Of a DNA stretch of 64,000 nt, positions 48,891-58,019 are shown in pieces. The stretch lies in the NCBI RefSeq assembly GCF_002086485.1, contig NZ_MVHF01000032.1, positions 1-64,000 of the forward strand, given 5' to 3'. The notes under the pieces are model-generated. The model was not told where the DNA came from, did not search any database, and worked only from the letters and a program-made list of their open reading frames with translations. The stretch comes from Mycobacterium aquaticum. Its GTDB lineage: Bacteria > Actinomycetota > Actinomycetes > Mycobacteriales > Mycobacteriaceae. A program made the translations under genes and the position numbers. Position 1 is the stretch's first letter. Each line of letters begins with the position of its first letter.

Positions 48891-50264
48891 CTATCGTGCC
48901 ACGCCGAGTTTCAGCAGTGTGTCGGCAGCACGGGTGGCCGAGGCCACACAGGCCGGCACCCCGATGCCGTCGAGATAGCCGCCCGCCACGGCCACTTTCG
49001 GCGGCAAACCGGCGCGCAGTTCGGCCACCAGATCGGCGTGCCCGGGGCCGTACTGCGGCATCGCATCGATCCATCGCTGCACATGGCTGTCGACGGGGTC
49101 GACCGTCACCCCGAACAGGGTGCTCAGGTCGCGCGCCGCCCACGTCAGCAGGTCCTCGTCGCCGGTGTCTCGGGCCAGGGTGTCGCCGTACCGGCCGAAC
49201 GACAACCGCACCAACTCGACATTGCCGCGCCGCCCCCACTTGCGGGACGACAGCGTGACGGCCTTCGCGTTGAGGAGGCTTCTCCGATCGTCGTGCGGAT
49301 CGGCTGCCACCAACACTCCGGATTGCTGTGGCAACGGCGTCCCGCCGGGCAGCGCTAGTGCCACGACGGCGGCCGAGGCGACGCGGATGCGGCGGGCGGC
49401 CGCCGCGGTACGAGGCGCGATGTGTTCGATCAGCTTCGGCAGGCGCGGTGCCGGGACGGCCAGCACCACCGCGTCGGCGCGCCACCTGGTGCCCTCGTCG
49501 TCGAGCACCTCCCAGCCCCGCGGTGCTCGGTCGACGCGTTCGGCGCCCACCTGGACCCAGTGGGCCGCGGACCGACGGTGCAACTCGTCCAGCAGCACGC
49601 GGTAGCCACCGTCGAGCGCGCCGAACACGGAGTCGCCTGCCGGCGGAGGCAGCGCCGCACGCACGGCATCGGTCAGGCTCGGGGCGCCCCGGTCGAGCGC
49701 GGCGGCCAACGGCGGGACGGCTGAGCGCAGTCCGATGGTGGCCGCCGACCCGGCGTACACACCGGCCAGCAGCGGATCGACCGAGCGGGTCACCACCTGA
49801 GCTCCGAAGCGGTCCCCGACGAGCTCGGCCACGGTGGGGTCGGCACCGCGGCGCCAGTGCAGCGGCCGGGTCCGCTCGTCCAGGATGCGGGCCACGGTCG
49901 CGTCGTCGACCAGTCCTAGCAACGACGACGCCTCGGCGGGAATGCCTTGCAAGGTGCCGGGCGGCATCGGGTGCAGGCGTCCGCCGCTGTAGATCAGCGG
50001 ACGTACCCCGGTGGTGGCGATCTGGCGACGACTCAGCCCCAGCTCGGCCAGCAGTGCCGGCATCTCCGGCCTACGCACCACGAACGCCTCCGCGCCGACA
50101 TCCAGCGGCTGCCCGCCGACGCGCTCGGTGCGCAAGACTCCGCCGAGCCGGTCAGCCGGGTCCAGCAGGGTGATGTCGGCGTCGGGGCCGGCGGCCATGC
50201 GCAGCCGGTACGCCGCGACCAGGCCTGAAATGCCGCCGCCGACAACGCAATACGCGGGCCTCAC
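48891..50264 (-). CDS. hemY: Coproporphyrinogen III / protoporphyrinogen oxidase
   Basis: 457 residues, FAD-dependent. The dinucleotide loop is VVGGGISGLVAAYRL (residues 7-21), followed by RLGGVLRTERVGG; the C-terminal FAD segment is VAVAGGYLDGIGVPACV. With HemQ next to it, the physiological substrate is most likely coproporphyrinogen III (oxygen-dependent, producing coproporphyrin). The start overlaps the hemE stop by 4 bases. Rv2677c homologue. Confidence 0.93.
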   Translation of the reverse strand: MRPAYCVVGGGISGLVAAYRLRMAAGPDADITLLDPADRLGGVLRTERVGGQPLDVGAEAFVVRRPEMPALLAELGLSRRQIATTGVRPLIYSGGRLHPMPPGTLQGIPAEASSLLGLVDDATVARILDERTRPLHWRRGADPTVAELVGDRFGAQVVTRSVDPLLAGVYAGSAATIGLRSAVPPLAAALDRGAPSLTDAVRAALPPPAGDSVFGALDGGYRVLLDELHRRSAAHWVQVGAERVDRAPRGWEVLDDEGTRWRADAVVLAVPAPRLPKLIEHIAPRTAAAARRIRVASAAVVALALPGGTPLPQQSGVLVAADPHDDRRSLLNAKAVTLSSRKWGRRGNVELVRLSFGRYGDTLARDTGDEDLLTWAARDLSTLFGVTVDPVDSHVQRWIDAMPQYGPGHADLVAELRAGLPPKVAVAGGYLDGIGVPACVASATRAADTLLKLGVAR

Positions 50265-51322
50265 AGTGTGTGGACCAGCGCCACTGCCTCGGTGATGATT
50301 CCGGGATCGGTCGCAGGCAACACCCCGTGCCCCAGATTGAAGACATGTCCGGCAGCGCCCGCGGCAACCGCCTTCCGGCCGTCGTCGACCACCCTGCGCA
50401 CCTCGGCCTCGGCCACCGGCCAGCCGGCCAGCAGCACCACCGGATCGAGGTTGCCCTGCAGCGCGGTGCCCGGCTTGACCCGGGCGGCCGCGTCGACGAG
50501 GGAGGTGCGCCAGTCCACGCCCACCACCGAGGCCGCGGCCGGTTCCACCGCCTCGGACATGGCGCCGAGCAGCTCGGCGGTACCCACCCCGAAGTGGGTC
50601 ATCGGCACGCCTGCCGCAGCCATGGTGGCGAACACCCGGGCGCTGTGCGGCAGCACGTAGCTGCGGTAATCGGCCAGCGACAGCGTCCCGGCCCAGGAGT
50701 CGAACACCTGAAGAGCGTCCACTCCGGCGTCCACCTGGGCCTGCAGGAAGGCGATGGTGAGATCGGTCAGCGCCGTCATCAGGGCGTGCCAGGTCTCCGG
50801 CTCGCCGAGCATCATCGCTTTGGTCCGATCGTGATGGCGGCTGGGCCCGCCCTCCACCAGGTAGGAGGCCAGCGTGAACGGGGCACCCGCGAACCCGATC
50901 AGGGGCACGTCGCCCAGCGCGGACACCAGCAGGGACACCGCTTCGGTGACCGGTGAGACCTGCTGCGGTTCAAGCGGTTTCAGTGCCTCCACATCGGCGA
51001 TGGTGCGGATGGGATGCTCGATGACGGGCCCGACGTCAGGCACGATGTCCAGCCCGACGCCCGACGCCTTGAGCGGCACCACGATGTCGGAGAACAGGAT
51101 TGCGGCGTCCACTCCGTGCCGCCGGACCGGTTGCAGGGTGATCTCGCAGACCAATTCGGGGTCGAAGCAGGCTTCCAGCATGCGGTGCTGGGCGCGCAAC
51201 GCCCGATACTCGGGCAGGGACCGGCCGGCCTGCCGCATGAACCACACCGGGACTCGGTGCGGGGCGCGGCCACTGGCGGCGGCCAGGTAGGGCGACTCGG
51301 GCAGCTCACGGCGGGTATTCAT
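50261..51322 (-). CDS. hemE: Uroporphyrinogen decarboxylase
   Basis: 353 residues. The signature MRQAGRSLPEYRALR near the N-terminus supplies substrate-binding Arg residues, and GAPFTLASYLVEGG and HFGVGTAELL are further conserved segments. It converts uroporphyrinogen III to coproporphyrinogen III. First gene of the hemE-hemY-hemQ run; divergent from the DUF3000 gene across 111 bases. Confidence 0.96.
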   Translation of the reverse strand: MNTRRELPESPYLAAASGRAPHRVPVWFMRQAGRSLPEYRALRAQHRMLEACFDPELVCEITLQPVRRHGVDAAILFSDIVVPLKASGVGLDIVPDVGPVIEHPIRTIADVEALKPLEPQQVSPVTEAVSLLVSALGDVPLIGFAGAPFTLASYLVEGGPSRHHDRTKAMMLGEPETWHALMTALTDLTIAFLQAQVDAGVDALQVFDSWAGTLSLADYRSYVLPHSARVFATMAAAGVPMTHFGVGTAELLGAMSEAVEPAAASVVGVDWRTSLVDAAARVKPGTALQGNLDPVVLLAGWPVAEAEVRRVVDDGRKAVAAGAAGHVFNLGHGVLPATDPGIITEAVALVHTL

Positions 51323-51433
51323 CGGGTCCTATGGTGCCACGGAGCCGGCCACCGGAGTCCCCGCACCGCCACGCAGGCATCAATACGGCGCGCCTGCCCA
51401 CTGTCCTGGCCTGATGGGCTAGCGTCAAAAGAT

Positions 51434-52015
51434 GTGACGTCTGCCGAACCGGCACAGTTTCGGACGGCGGTGGCGGCCATGAATGCCACCACCGTACGCC
51501 CGGAAATCGAGCTGGGCCCGATCCGCCCGCCACAGCGGCTGGCGCCCTACAGCTATGCGCTGGGCGCCGAGGTCAAGCATCCCGAGACCGCGATCGTCCC
51601 GGAGCGTTCCGAAGGTGACGCCTTCGGTCGGCTGATCCTGCTGCACGACCCCGAGGGCGCCGAAGCCTGGGACGGCACCATGCGGCTGGTGGCCTACATC
51701 CAGGCTGACCTGGACTCCAGTGAAGCCGTCGACCCGCTGCTGCCCGAGGTGGCGTGGAGCTGGCTGGTCGATGCCCTGGATACGCGCGCCGAACACGTCA
51801 CGGCGCTCGGAGGCACCGTCACCGCGACCACCTCGGTGCGGTACGGCGACATCTCCGGTCCCCCGCGGGCCCATCAGCTAGAGCTGAGGGCCTCGTGGAC
51901 AGCCACCAACTTGGAGCTGGGGCCGCACGTGGAGGCATTTTGTGAAGTCCTCGAGCACGCGGCGGGGTTGCCCCCTGCCGGTGTCACGGACCTGAGTTCC
52001 CGCACGCGCGCGTGA
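51434..52015 (+). CDS. DUF3000-family conserved protein (Rv2680-like)
   Basis: 193 residues from GTG 51434. Contains PPQRLAPYSYALGAEV, GRLILLHDPEGAEAWDGTMR and ASWTATNLELGPHVEAFCEV, conserved in actinobacteria. No catalytic motif is evident and the function is unknown. Only one base separates it from the RNase D-like gene, so the two are cotranscribed. Confidence 0.87.
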   Translation: MTSAEPAQFRTAVAAMNATTVRPEIELGPIRPPQRLAPYSYALGAEVKHPETAIVPERSEGDAFGRLILLHDPEGAEAWDGTMRLVAYIQADLDSSEAVDPLLPEVAWSWLVDALDTRAEHVTALGGTVTATTSVRYGDISGPPRAHQLELRASWTATNLELGPHVEAFCEVLEHAAGLPPAGVTDLSSRTRA

Positions 52016-52016
52016 G

Positions 52017-53270
52017 ATGACAGACGGGGAATCAGACCATCCCGAGGCCCCGGCGGAGCCGGAGGCCACTCCGCTGCTCGCGCCGGCCGACGGGGTCCCC
52101 GAAGTATGCGTGAGTGCGCAGGAGATAGCCTCGGCCGCAAAGTTTCTCGATCATGGCACGGGCCGCTTCGCCATCGACGCCGAACGGGCCTCGGGGTTCC
52201 GTTACTCCAACCGGGCCTATCTGGTGCAGATCCGCCGCGCCGGGGCGGGCACGGTGCTGATCGATCCGGTGAACCACGGCGGTTCGCCGATCGATGCGCT
52301 GGCTCCCGTGGCGCACACGCTTGAGGCCGACGAATGGGTGTTGCACGCCGCCGACCAGGACCTGCCGTGCCTGGCCGAGATCGGATTGCGCCCGGCCCGG
52401 CTCTACGACACCGAACTGGCCGGCCGGCTCGCCGGGTTCGAACGGGTCAATCTGGCCGCCATGGTGCAGCGGCTTCTCGGCCTGCAGTTGATGAAGGGCC
52501 ACGGCGCCGCGGATTGGTCCAAGCGGCCACTGCCCAGCGACTGGCTGAACTACGCCGCACTCGATGTCGAGGTGCTGTTGGAGCTGCGCGACGCGATCGC
52601 CGACGTGCTCGAAGAGCAGGGCAAAACCGACTGGGCCGCACAGGAATTCGAATTTCTGCGGACCTATGTCGCGCAGCCCACCCGCCGCGACCGGTGGCGG
52701 CGCACGTCGGGTATCCACAAGGTCCGCAATCCTCGCGCACTGGCCGCCGTGCGTGAACTGTGGACCACCCGCGACAACATCGCTCGCAGCCGCGATATCG
52801 CGCCGGGCCGCATCCTGCCCGACTCTGCGATCGTCAACGCCGCCACGGCCGATCCGAAGACCGTCGACGAGTTGACCGCGCTGCCCATCTTCGGTGGTTC
52901 CAAGCAACGGCGGACCGCGCAGGTCTGGCTCGACGCCCTGGAGCGTGCCCGGCAGAACCCCGACCCGCCGTCGGCGACCGAAGCGCAGAACGGGCCGCCA
53001 CCGGCAGCCCGTTGGAGCAGACGCAAACCCGAGGCCGCGGCGCGGCTGGAGGCTGCCCGGGCGGGCTTGACGGAGCTGTCCGCGCGGGTGTCGGTGCCTG
53101 CGGAAAACCTCATCACCCCAGAGGTGGTACGGCGGTTGTGCTGGGATTGGCAGCCGGTGCCCGACGTCGAAGCTGCGGTCGAGGAATTCCTGGTCGAGGC
53201 CCAGGTTCGGCCCTGGCAGCGCCAGTTGACCGTGCCGATCCTGACGGCGGCACTGTCCACCGAAACCTGA
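52017..53270 (+). CDS. RNase D-like 3'-5' exoribonuclease with HRDC domain (Rv2681-like)
   Basis: 417 residues. DEDD exonuclease domain (about 35-205) with Asp/Glu in FAIDAERASGF, Asp in HAADQDLPCLAE and Asp in YAALDVEVLLEL; the HRDC domain follows (about 225-305, KVRNPRALAAVRELW). Likely trims structured RNA 3' ends such as tRNA precursors. The C-terminal 110 residues are specific to actinobacteria. Confidence 0.92.
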   Translation: MTDGESDHPEAPAEPEATPLLAPADGVPEVCVSAQEIASAAKFLDHGTGRFAIDAERASGFRYSNRAYLVQIRRAGAGTVLIDPVNHGGSPIDALAPVAHTLEADEWVLHAADQDLPCLAEIGLRPARLYDTELAGRLAGFERVNLAAMVQRLLGLQLMKGHGAADWSKRPLPSDWLNYAALDVEVLLELRDAIADVLEEQGKTDWAAQEFEFLRTYVAQPTRRDRWRRTSGIHKVRNPRALAAVRELWTTRDNIARSRDIAPGRILPDSAIVNAATADPKTVDELTALPIFGGSKQRRTAQVWLDALERARQNPDPPSATEAQNGPPPAARWSRRKPEAAARLEAARAGLTELSARVSVPAENLITPEVVRRLCWDWQPVPDVEAAVEEFLVEAQVRPWQRQLTVPILTAALSTET

Positions 53271-53295
53271 TTCTGCGCAAGGATATTCGCGAGTG

Positions 53296-54207
53296 TCAGC
53301 TGCTCACCGAGTCGACGTGCGCCAGAAAATGAGTGAGCACGGCGTCGGGGGCCTCGATCTGCGGCCAGTGCGCGATGTCGTCGGGCAGCATCACCACGTC
53401 CGGATCCGGGATCACCTCCAGATAGCGTTTGGCCATGTGCCGTCCCGAGTTCGGGTCCGACGGCCCGTCGATGAGCCGCATCGACACCGCGGTGTCACGC
53501 ATGGCCCGCACCCACCGGTTGCGGTGCGTGTAGCGATCGTTGACGAAACGACCGACCTTGTGCAGCACCCGCTTTCCGTCGTTGTACTCCAGGATCTGAT
53601 GGAACTTCGCCATCAGTTGTGGTGACGGTTTGGTGTTGGCACCGAACATCTCGTTGATGGTCGGCTCCACCAGCCGGCGCGACAACGGACTGCCCTGCAA
53701 CGGACTCATGATGTCGCCCAAGGGTGTCCGCGACATCAGTTTCTGCATCAGCCGTGGCGTGTAGGCCTCGTTGAACAACCCTCCGTTGAGCCAGGTGATC
53801 GATTCGATGCGCAGCGACCCGTAGGCCTGTTCCCCGAACTCGTGGCGGGCCAACAGTTCCTGACCCACCGAATCGCCCAGATCGTGTGCCAGGATGTGTG
53901 CCGAGGTGACGCCGAGCTTCGCCAGCAACGCCTCGTGCATGTCGGCGTGGTCGGTCACCGTGTAGCCGTAGGCGACCGGTTTTGCCGAGAAACCCATGCC
54001 GATCATGTCCGGGGCGATGACGGTGAAGCGCTCCGCCAGCGTGGGCCAGATCAGCGACCAATCCCACGAGTTGAACGGGTACCCGTGAATGAGCAGCAGA
54101 TTCGGCCCTTCGCCCAGCGGGCGTCCGCCGACCCGGTAGAAGATGTCGAATCCGAGATAGTCGAAAAACTCCCCGCCGGTTTTCCAGCGCTCCAGTTCGG
54201 CGTCCAT
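53296..54207 (-). CDS. Alpha/beta-hydrolase, epoxide hydrolase/haloalkane dehalogenase-like
   Basis: 303 residues. Oxyanion motif HGYPFNSWDW and nucleophile elbow ILAHDLGDSVGQ, in which Asp replaces Ser, as in epoxide hydrolases and haloalkane dehalogenases. The His of the triad fits DIAHWPQIEAP. Substrate unknown. It is divergent from an HxlR regulator with a palindrome between the two, so it is probably controlled by it. Confidence 0.88.
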   Translation of the reverse strand: MDAELERWKTGGEFFDYLGFDIFYRVGGRPLGEGPNLLLIHGYPFNSWDWSLIWPTLAERFTVIAPDMIGMGFSAKPVAYGYTVTDHADMHEALLAKLGVTSAHILAHDLGDSVGQELLARHEFGEQAYGSLRIESITWLNGGLFNEAYTPRLMQKLMSRTPLGDIMSPLQGSPLSRRLVEPTINEMFGANTKPSPQLMAKFHQILEYNDGKRVLHKVGRFVNDRYTHRNRWVRAMRDTAVSMRLIDGPSDPNSGRHMAKRYLEVIPDPDVVMLPDDIAHWPQIEAPDAVLTHFLAHVDSVSS

Positions 54208-54224
54208 AGCGGCAGCCTAGTTGA

Positions 54225-54239
54225 GTTCACAATTTGAAC
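54225..54239. promoter_or_regulatory. Candidate HxlR operator
   Basis: GTTCA-N5-TGAAC, extended to TG-x-GTTCA...TGAAC-x-CA, in the 52-base divergent gap between the hydrolase and the HxlR gene. The AT-rich centre and position between the two starts fit an operator for both genes. Confidence 0.5.
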
Positions 54240-54259
54240 GCAACAGGTAGAATCACGGT

Positions 54260-54718
54260 ATGCGCTACGACTCACTCGCGGACGAACCGTGTTCCATCCT
54301 GCGTCCGCTGGCGTTGCTCGGTGACCGTTGGACGTTGGTGGTGCTGCGCCAGGCGTTCGCGGGAGTACGGCGGTTCGACGACTTCCAGGCCAGCCTGGGA
54401 CTGAGCCGCGCACTGCTCACCGAACGCCTCGGACGCCTCGTCGACGCCGAGATCCTGGAACGGCGTGCCTACCGCGACGCGCAGCGCACCCGTCATGAAT
54501 ACCGTTTGACCACAAAGGGTTCAGAACTGTACCCGGTTCTGATGGCGCTACGAGCCTGGGGTGACAAGTACCTCGCCCCGGACGGGCCGTTCGTCCATTA
54601 CCGACACAAGGGCTGCGGCGGTTGCGCACACACCCACTTGACGTGCGATGAATGCGCCGCGGAACTGACCGTCTACGACATCGAGGTGTCACCGGGCCCC
54701 GGACTGGCAGCGGGATAG
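54260..54718 (+). CDS. HxlR-family transcriptional regulator with cysteine-rich C-terminus
   Basis: 152 residues. Winged helix: CSILRPLALLGDRWTLVVLR at the start with the single N-terminal Cys typical of redox- or quinone-sensing HxlR proteins, then RFDDFQASLGLSRALLTERL. The C-terminal 40 residues hold two CxxC pairs (CGGC and CDEC) that could bind zinc. The divergent hydrolase gene is the likely target. Converges with dxs (14-base gap). Confidence 0.9.
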   Translation: MRYDSLADEPCSILRPLALLGDRWTLVVLRQAFAGVRRFDDFQASLGLSRALLTERLGRLVDAEILERRAYRDAQRTRHEYRLTTKGSELYPVLMALRAWGDKYLAPDGPFVHYRHKGCGGCAHTHLTCDECAAELTVYDIEVSPGPGLAAG

Positions 54719-54732
54719 CCGCCGGCAGCGGT

Positions 54733-56646
54733 TCAGTCGACCTGCTCGGACACTTCGCGTTCGCCCGCGAGTGCGCCGATGGCCGCCACCCATCCGGTGA
54801 TCTGCCGCGCGACGTGCTGATCGGTCAACCCGACCTCGGAGAGCACCTCGCCACGCGACGCGTGCGGCAGGAACTCCTGCGGCACCCCCACATCGCGGCA
54901 CGGCACGTCGATCTCGTTGTGCCGCAACGCGGCCGACACGGACGAACCGACCCCGCCGTGCACGCCGCTGTCCTCGACGGTGACCACCAGCTTGTGCGCG
55001 CGGGCCAGGTCGCTCAGCGCCTCCGGAACCGGCAGCACCCACCGGGGATCCACCACCGTCACGCCGATGCCCTGGTTGCGTAGCCGCTCCGCCACCGCGA
55101 GCGCCATCAGCGCGAACGAGCCGACCGCCACCAGCAGTACGTCATCGGTGAGGCCCGGGGCAGGGACCGCAAGCACATCCACACCGCCGCGCCGCTCGAT
55201 CGCCGGGATACCTTCGCCGACATCACCTTTGGGGAATCGGATGGCGGTAGGGCCGTCGGTTACGGCCAGCGCCTCGGCGAGTTGCTCACGCAGTCGAGGC
55301 TCGTCGCGGGGGGCGGCCACCCGGATGCCGGGCACGATGCCGAGGATCGACAGGTCCCACATGCCGTTGTGGCTGGGACCGTCGGGCCCGGTCACACCGG
55401 CGCGGTCCAGCACGAGGGTCACGGGCAACTTGTGCAGCGCGACGTCCATCAGCAGTTGGTCGAACGCGCGGTTGAGGAAGGTCGAGTAGATCGCCACCAC
55501 CGGATGCAGGCCACCCATCGCCATACCGGCGGCCGAGGTCATCGCATGCTGCTCGGCGATACCCACATCGAAGAAGCGGTCCGGGTAGCGCTCACGGAAC
55601 GCGCTCAGGCCCGTCGGCCCCGGCATCGCCGCCGTGATTGCCACGATGTCGCGGCGCTTGGCGGCGATCTTGATCAGTTCCTCGGAGAACACCGAGGTCC
55701 AGCCCAGACCGGAGGCCTTGGTGGCCAGCCCGGTCTCCGGATCGATCACGCCACACGAGTGCATCTGCTCGGCCTCGTCATTTTCGGCCGGCGGATAGCC
55801 CATGCCCTTGCGGGTGACCACGTGCACGATCACCGGGGCGTTGAACCCGCGGGCATGCCGCAGGGCGTTCTCCACGGCGTGCTCGTCGTGGCCGTCGATG
55901 GGGCCGACGTACTTGAGCCCCAGATCGGTGAACATCACCTGCGGCGAGATCGCATCCTTGATCCCGGCCTTGATGCTGTGCATGCACTGGTAGCAGAACT
56001 CGCCGACGACGGGCAGACCCCGAACGGCCTTGCGACCCTCCTCCAGAATCCGCTCGTAGCCCGGCTGCAGCCGCAGCCCGGCCAGGTGATCGGCAAAGCC
56101 GCCGATGGTCGGTGCGTAGGAGCGGCCGTTGTCGTTGACGACGATGACCACGGGACGCCCTGCGGTGGCGATGTTGTTCAACGCCTCCCAGCACATACCG
56201 CCGGTGAGCGCGCCGTCGCCGACGACAGCCACCACGTGGCGGTTGCGGTGCCCGTTGAGCTCGAAGGCCTTGGCCAGACCGTCCGCGTAGGACAGCGCCG
56301 AGCTGGCATGGCTGGACTCGACCCAGTCGTGCTCGCTCTCACTGCGGGCCGGATAGCCCGACAAGCCGCCCTTCATGCGCAGCGAGTCGAAGTCCTGGCT
56401 GCGCCCGGTGAGCATCTTGTGCACGTAGGCCTGGTGGCCGGTGTCGAAGATGATCGGGTCGTGTGGCGAGTCGAACACCCGGTGCAGCGCCAGCGTCAGT
56501 TCGACCACACCCAGGTTGGGGCCGAGATGCCCACCGGTTGCAGCGACCTTGTGGATCAGGAATTGCCGGATCTCCTGCGCCAGGTCACTTAGCTGCGACT
56601 GCGACAGGTGCTGCAGATCAGCGGGACCGCGGACCTGTTCAAGCAT
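54733..56646 (-). CDS. dxs: 1-deoxy-D-xylulose-5-phosphate synthase
   Basis: 637 residues. Thiamine diphosphate enzyme that joins pyruvate and glyceraldehyde 3-phosphate, entry to the MEP isoprenoid pathway. ThDP/Mg site GDGALTGGMCWEALNN, conserved FDTGHQAYVHK, DGHDEHAV and the pyrimidine-domain YSTFLNRAFDQLL. Same place as dxs1 (Rv2682c) in M. tuberculosis. Lies 27 bases downstream of nhaA on the same strand. Confidence 0.96.
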   Translation of the reverse strand: MLEQVRGPADLQHLSQSQLSDLAQEIRQFLIHKVAATGGHLGPNLGVVELTLALHRVFDSPHDPIIFDTGHQAYVHKMLTGRSQDFDSLRMKGGLSGYPARSESEHDWVESSHASSALSYADGLAKAFELNGHRNRHVVAVVGDGALTGGMCWEALNNIATAGRPVVIVVNDNGRSYAPTIGGFADHLAGLRLQPGYERILEEGRKAVRGLPVVGEFCYQCMHSIKAGIKDAISPQVMFTDLGLKYVGPIDGHDEHAVENALRHARGFNAPVIVHVVTRKGMGYPPAENDEAEQMHSCGVIDPETGLATKASGLGWTSVFSEELIKIAAKRRDIVAITAAMPGPTGLSAFRERYPDRFFDVGIAEQHAMTSAAGMAMGGLHPVVAIYSTFLNRAFDQLLMDVALHKLPVTLVLDRAGVTGPDGPSHNGMWDLSILGIVPGIRVAAPRDEPRLREQLAEALAVTDGPTAIRFPKGDVGEGIPAIERRGGVDVLAVPAPGLTDDVLLVAVGSFALMALAVAERLRNQGIGVTVVDPRWVLPVPEALSDLARAHKLVVTVEDSGVHGGVGSSVSAALRHNEIDVPCRDVGVPQEFLPHASRGEVLSEVGLTDQHVARQITGWVAAIGALAGEREVSEQVD

Positions 56647-56673
56647 TCGTTTAGTGTACGCACGGAAGCTGGA

Positions 56674-57969
56674 CTACCCCTCGCGTGGCGAGTAGATGTC
56701 GGGCACACCGTCGTGGTCTGTGTCGGCGGTCTCAATCTGGGCAATTCGACGGTATGCCGCATTGCGGGCCACCAGCACCCCGGCAGCCAGCAGACCTGCG
56801 AGAACCGAGCCGAGGAGCACCGCGATCTTGACGTCGTCGTCGGCGACGCTGCCGTGCCCGAACGCGAGTTCACCGATGAGCAGGGACACCGTGAAGCCGA
56901 TTCCTGCGAGCAACGCCACACCGAGAACGTCGCGCCAGGCAAGGCCTTCGTCGAGGCTGGCATGGGTGAACCGGGCCAGCAGATAGGTGGTGCCCAGCAC
57001 CCCGATGGGTTTGCCGAGCACCAACCCCGCGATGACGCCGAGCGTGACCGGATGTGACAGTGCCTCGCCCAGACCGGACCATCCGCCGACCGTCACGCCC
57101 GCGGCGAAGAACGCGAACACCGGTACCGCGAACCCCGCCGACACCGGCCGCATGGTGTGTTCGAACTGTTCGGCGGCCGCATGGCGGCCCAGAACGGGGA
57201 CGGTGAATCCGAGCAGCACCCCGGCCACGGTGGCGTGCACCCCGCTGGCATGCACCAGCACCCAGGCCGCTACCGCCAACGGCAGCAGGATCCACCACCG
57301 CCGCACCCCGCGCTGCACTGCCAGGCCGAACAGGCCGATGGGGATCAGCGCCGCCAGCAGCGGAAGCGGTGCCAGGTGGTCGGTGTAGAAGACGGCGATC
57401 ACCGTGATGGCGAGCAGGTCGTCGACCACCGCCAGGGTCAGCAGGAAGATGCGCAGCGCAGAGGGCAGATGGGTCGACAGCACGGCCAGTACGGCCAGCG
57501 CGAACGCGATGTCGGTCGCGATGGGGACCGCCCAGCCGTCAAGGTTCTCGGCATGTCCGGTGCCCAGGTTGATCGCGACGAAGATCACTGCGGGCACGAC
57601 CATGCCGCCGACGGCCGCGGCGATCGGCAGCGCGGCGCGCGCCGGGTCACGCAGGTCTCCGGCGACGAACTCCCGTTTGAGTTCAACCCCGACGACGAAG
57701 AAGAAGATCGCCAGCAGGCCGTCGGCCGCCCACGCGGCCACGCTCAGGTTCAGGTGCAGTCCTTCCGGCCCGATCACCAACGCCGACAACCGGTGGTAGC
57801 CCTTGGACCATGGCGAGTTGGCCCAGATCAGCGCAGCCGCGGCGGCGAGGAGCAGCAGGATGCCGCCAACGGTCTCCTTGCGGAGGATCTCGGAGATCCG
57901 GCTGGCTTCGGCCCATGACCCGCTGCGGGTCAGCAGCCGGCGGCCGGATCGGTCTTTGCGGTTGCGCAT
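56674..57969 (-). CDS. nhaA: Na+/H+ antiporter NhaA with acidic C-terminal tail
   Basis: 431 residues, eleven or twelve membrane helices. NhaA hallmarks: FFFVVGVELKREFVAGDLRD, the ion-site Asp pair in LAVVDDLLAITVIA, and ATDIAFALAVLA. It exports sodium in exchange for protons. The final 20 residues read TADTDHDGVPDIYSPREG-like, with a D-x-D-x-D-G-x-x-D pattern that resembles calcium-binding loops of thrombospondin-type repeats, unusual for NhaA. This tail would face the cytoplasm or exterior depending on helix count. Confidence 0.93.
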   Translation of the reverse strand: MRNRKDRSGRRLLTRSGSWAEASRISEILRKETVGGILLLLAAAAALIWANSPWSKGYHRLSALVIGPEGLHLNLSVAAWAADGLLAIFFFVVGVELKREFVAGDLRDPARAALPIAAAVGGMVVPAVIFVAINLGTGHAENLDGWAVPIATDIAFALAVLAVLSTHLPSALRIFLLTLAVVDDLLAITVIAVFYTDHLAPLPLLAALIPIGLFGLAVQRGVRRWWILLPLAVAAWVLVHASGVHATVAGVLLGFTVPVLGRHAAAEQFEHTMRPVSAGFAVPVFAFFAAGVTVGGWSGLGEALSHPVTLGVIAGLVLGKPIGVLGTTYLLARFTHASLDEGLAWRDVLGVALLAGIGFTVSLLIGELAFGHGSVADDDVKIAVLLGSVLAGLLAAGVLVARNAAYRRIAQIETADTDHDGVPDIYSPREG

Positions 57970-58019
57970 CCTGACTCCCTGGGCAGCGTTCTACGGCGCC
58001 GACCAGTATTCCTTGATGG

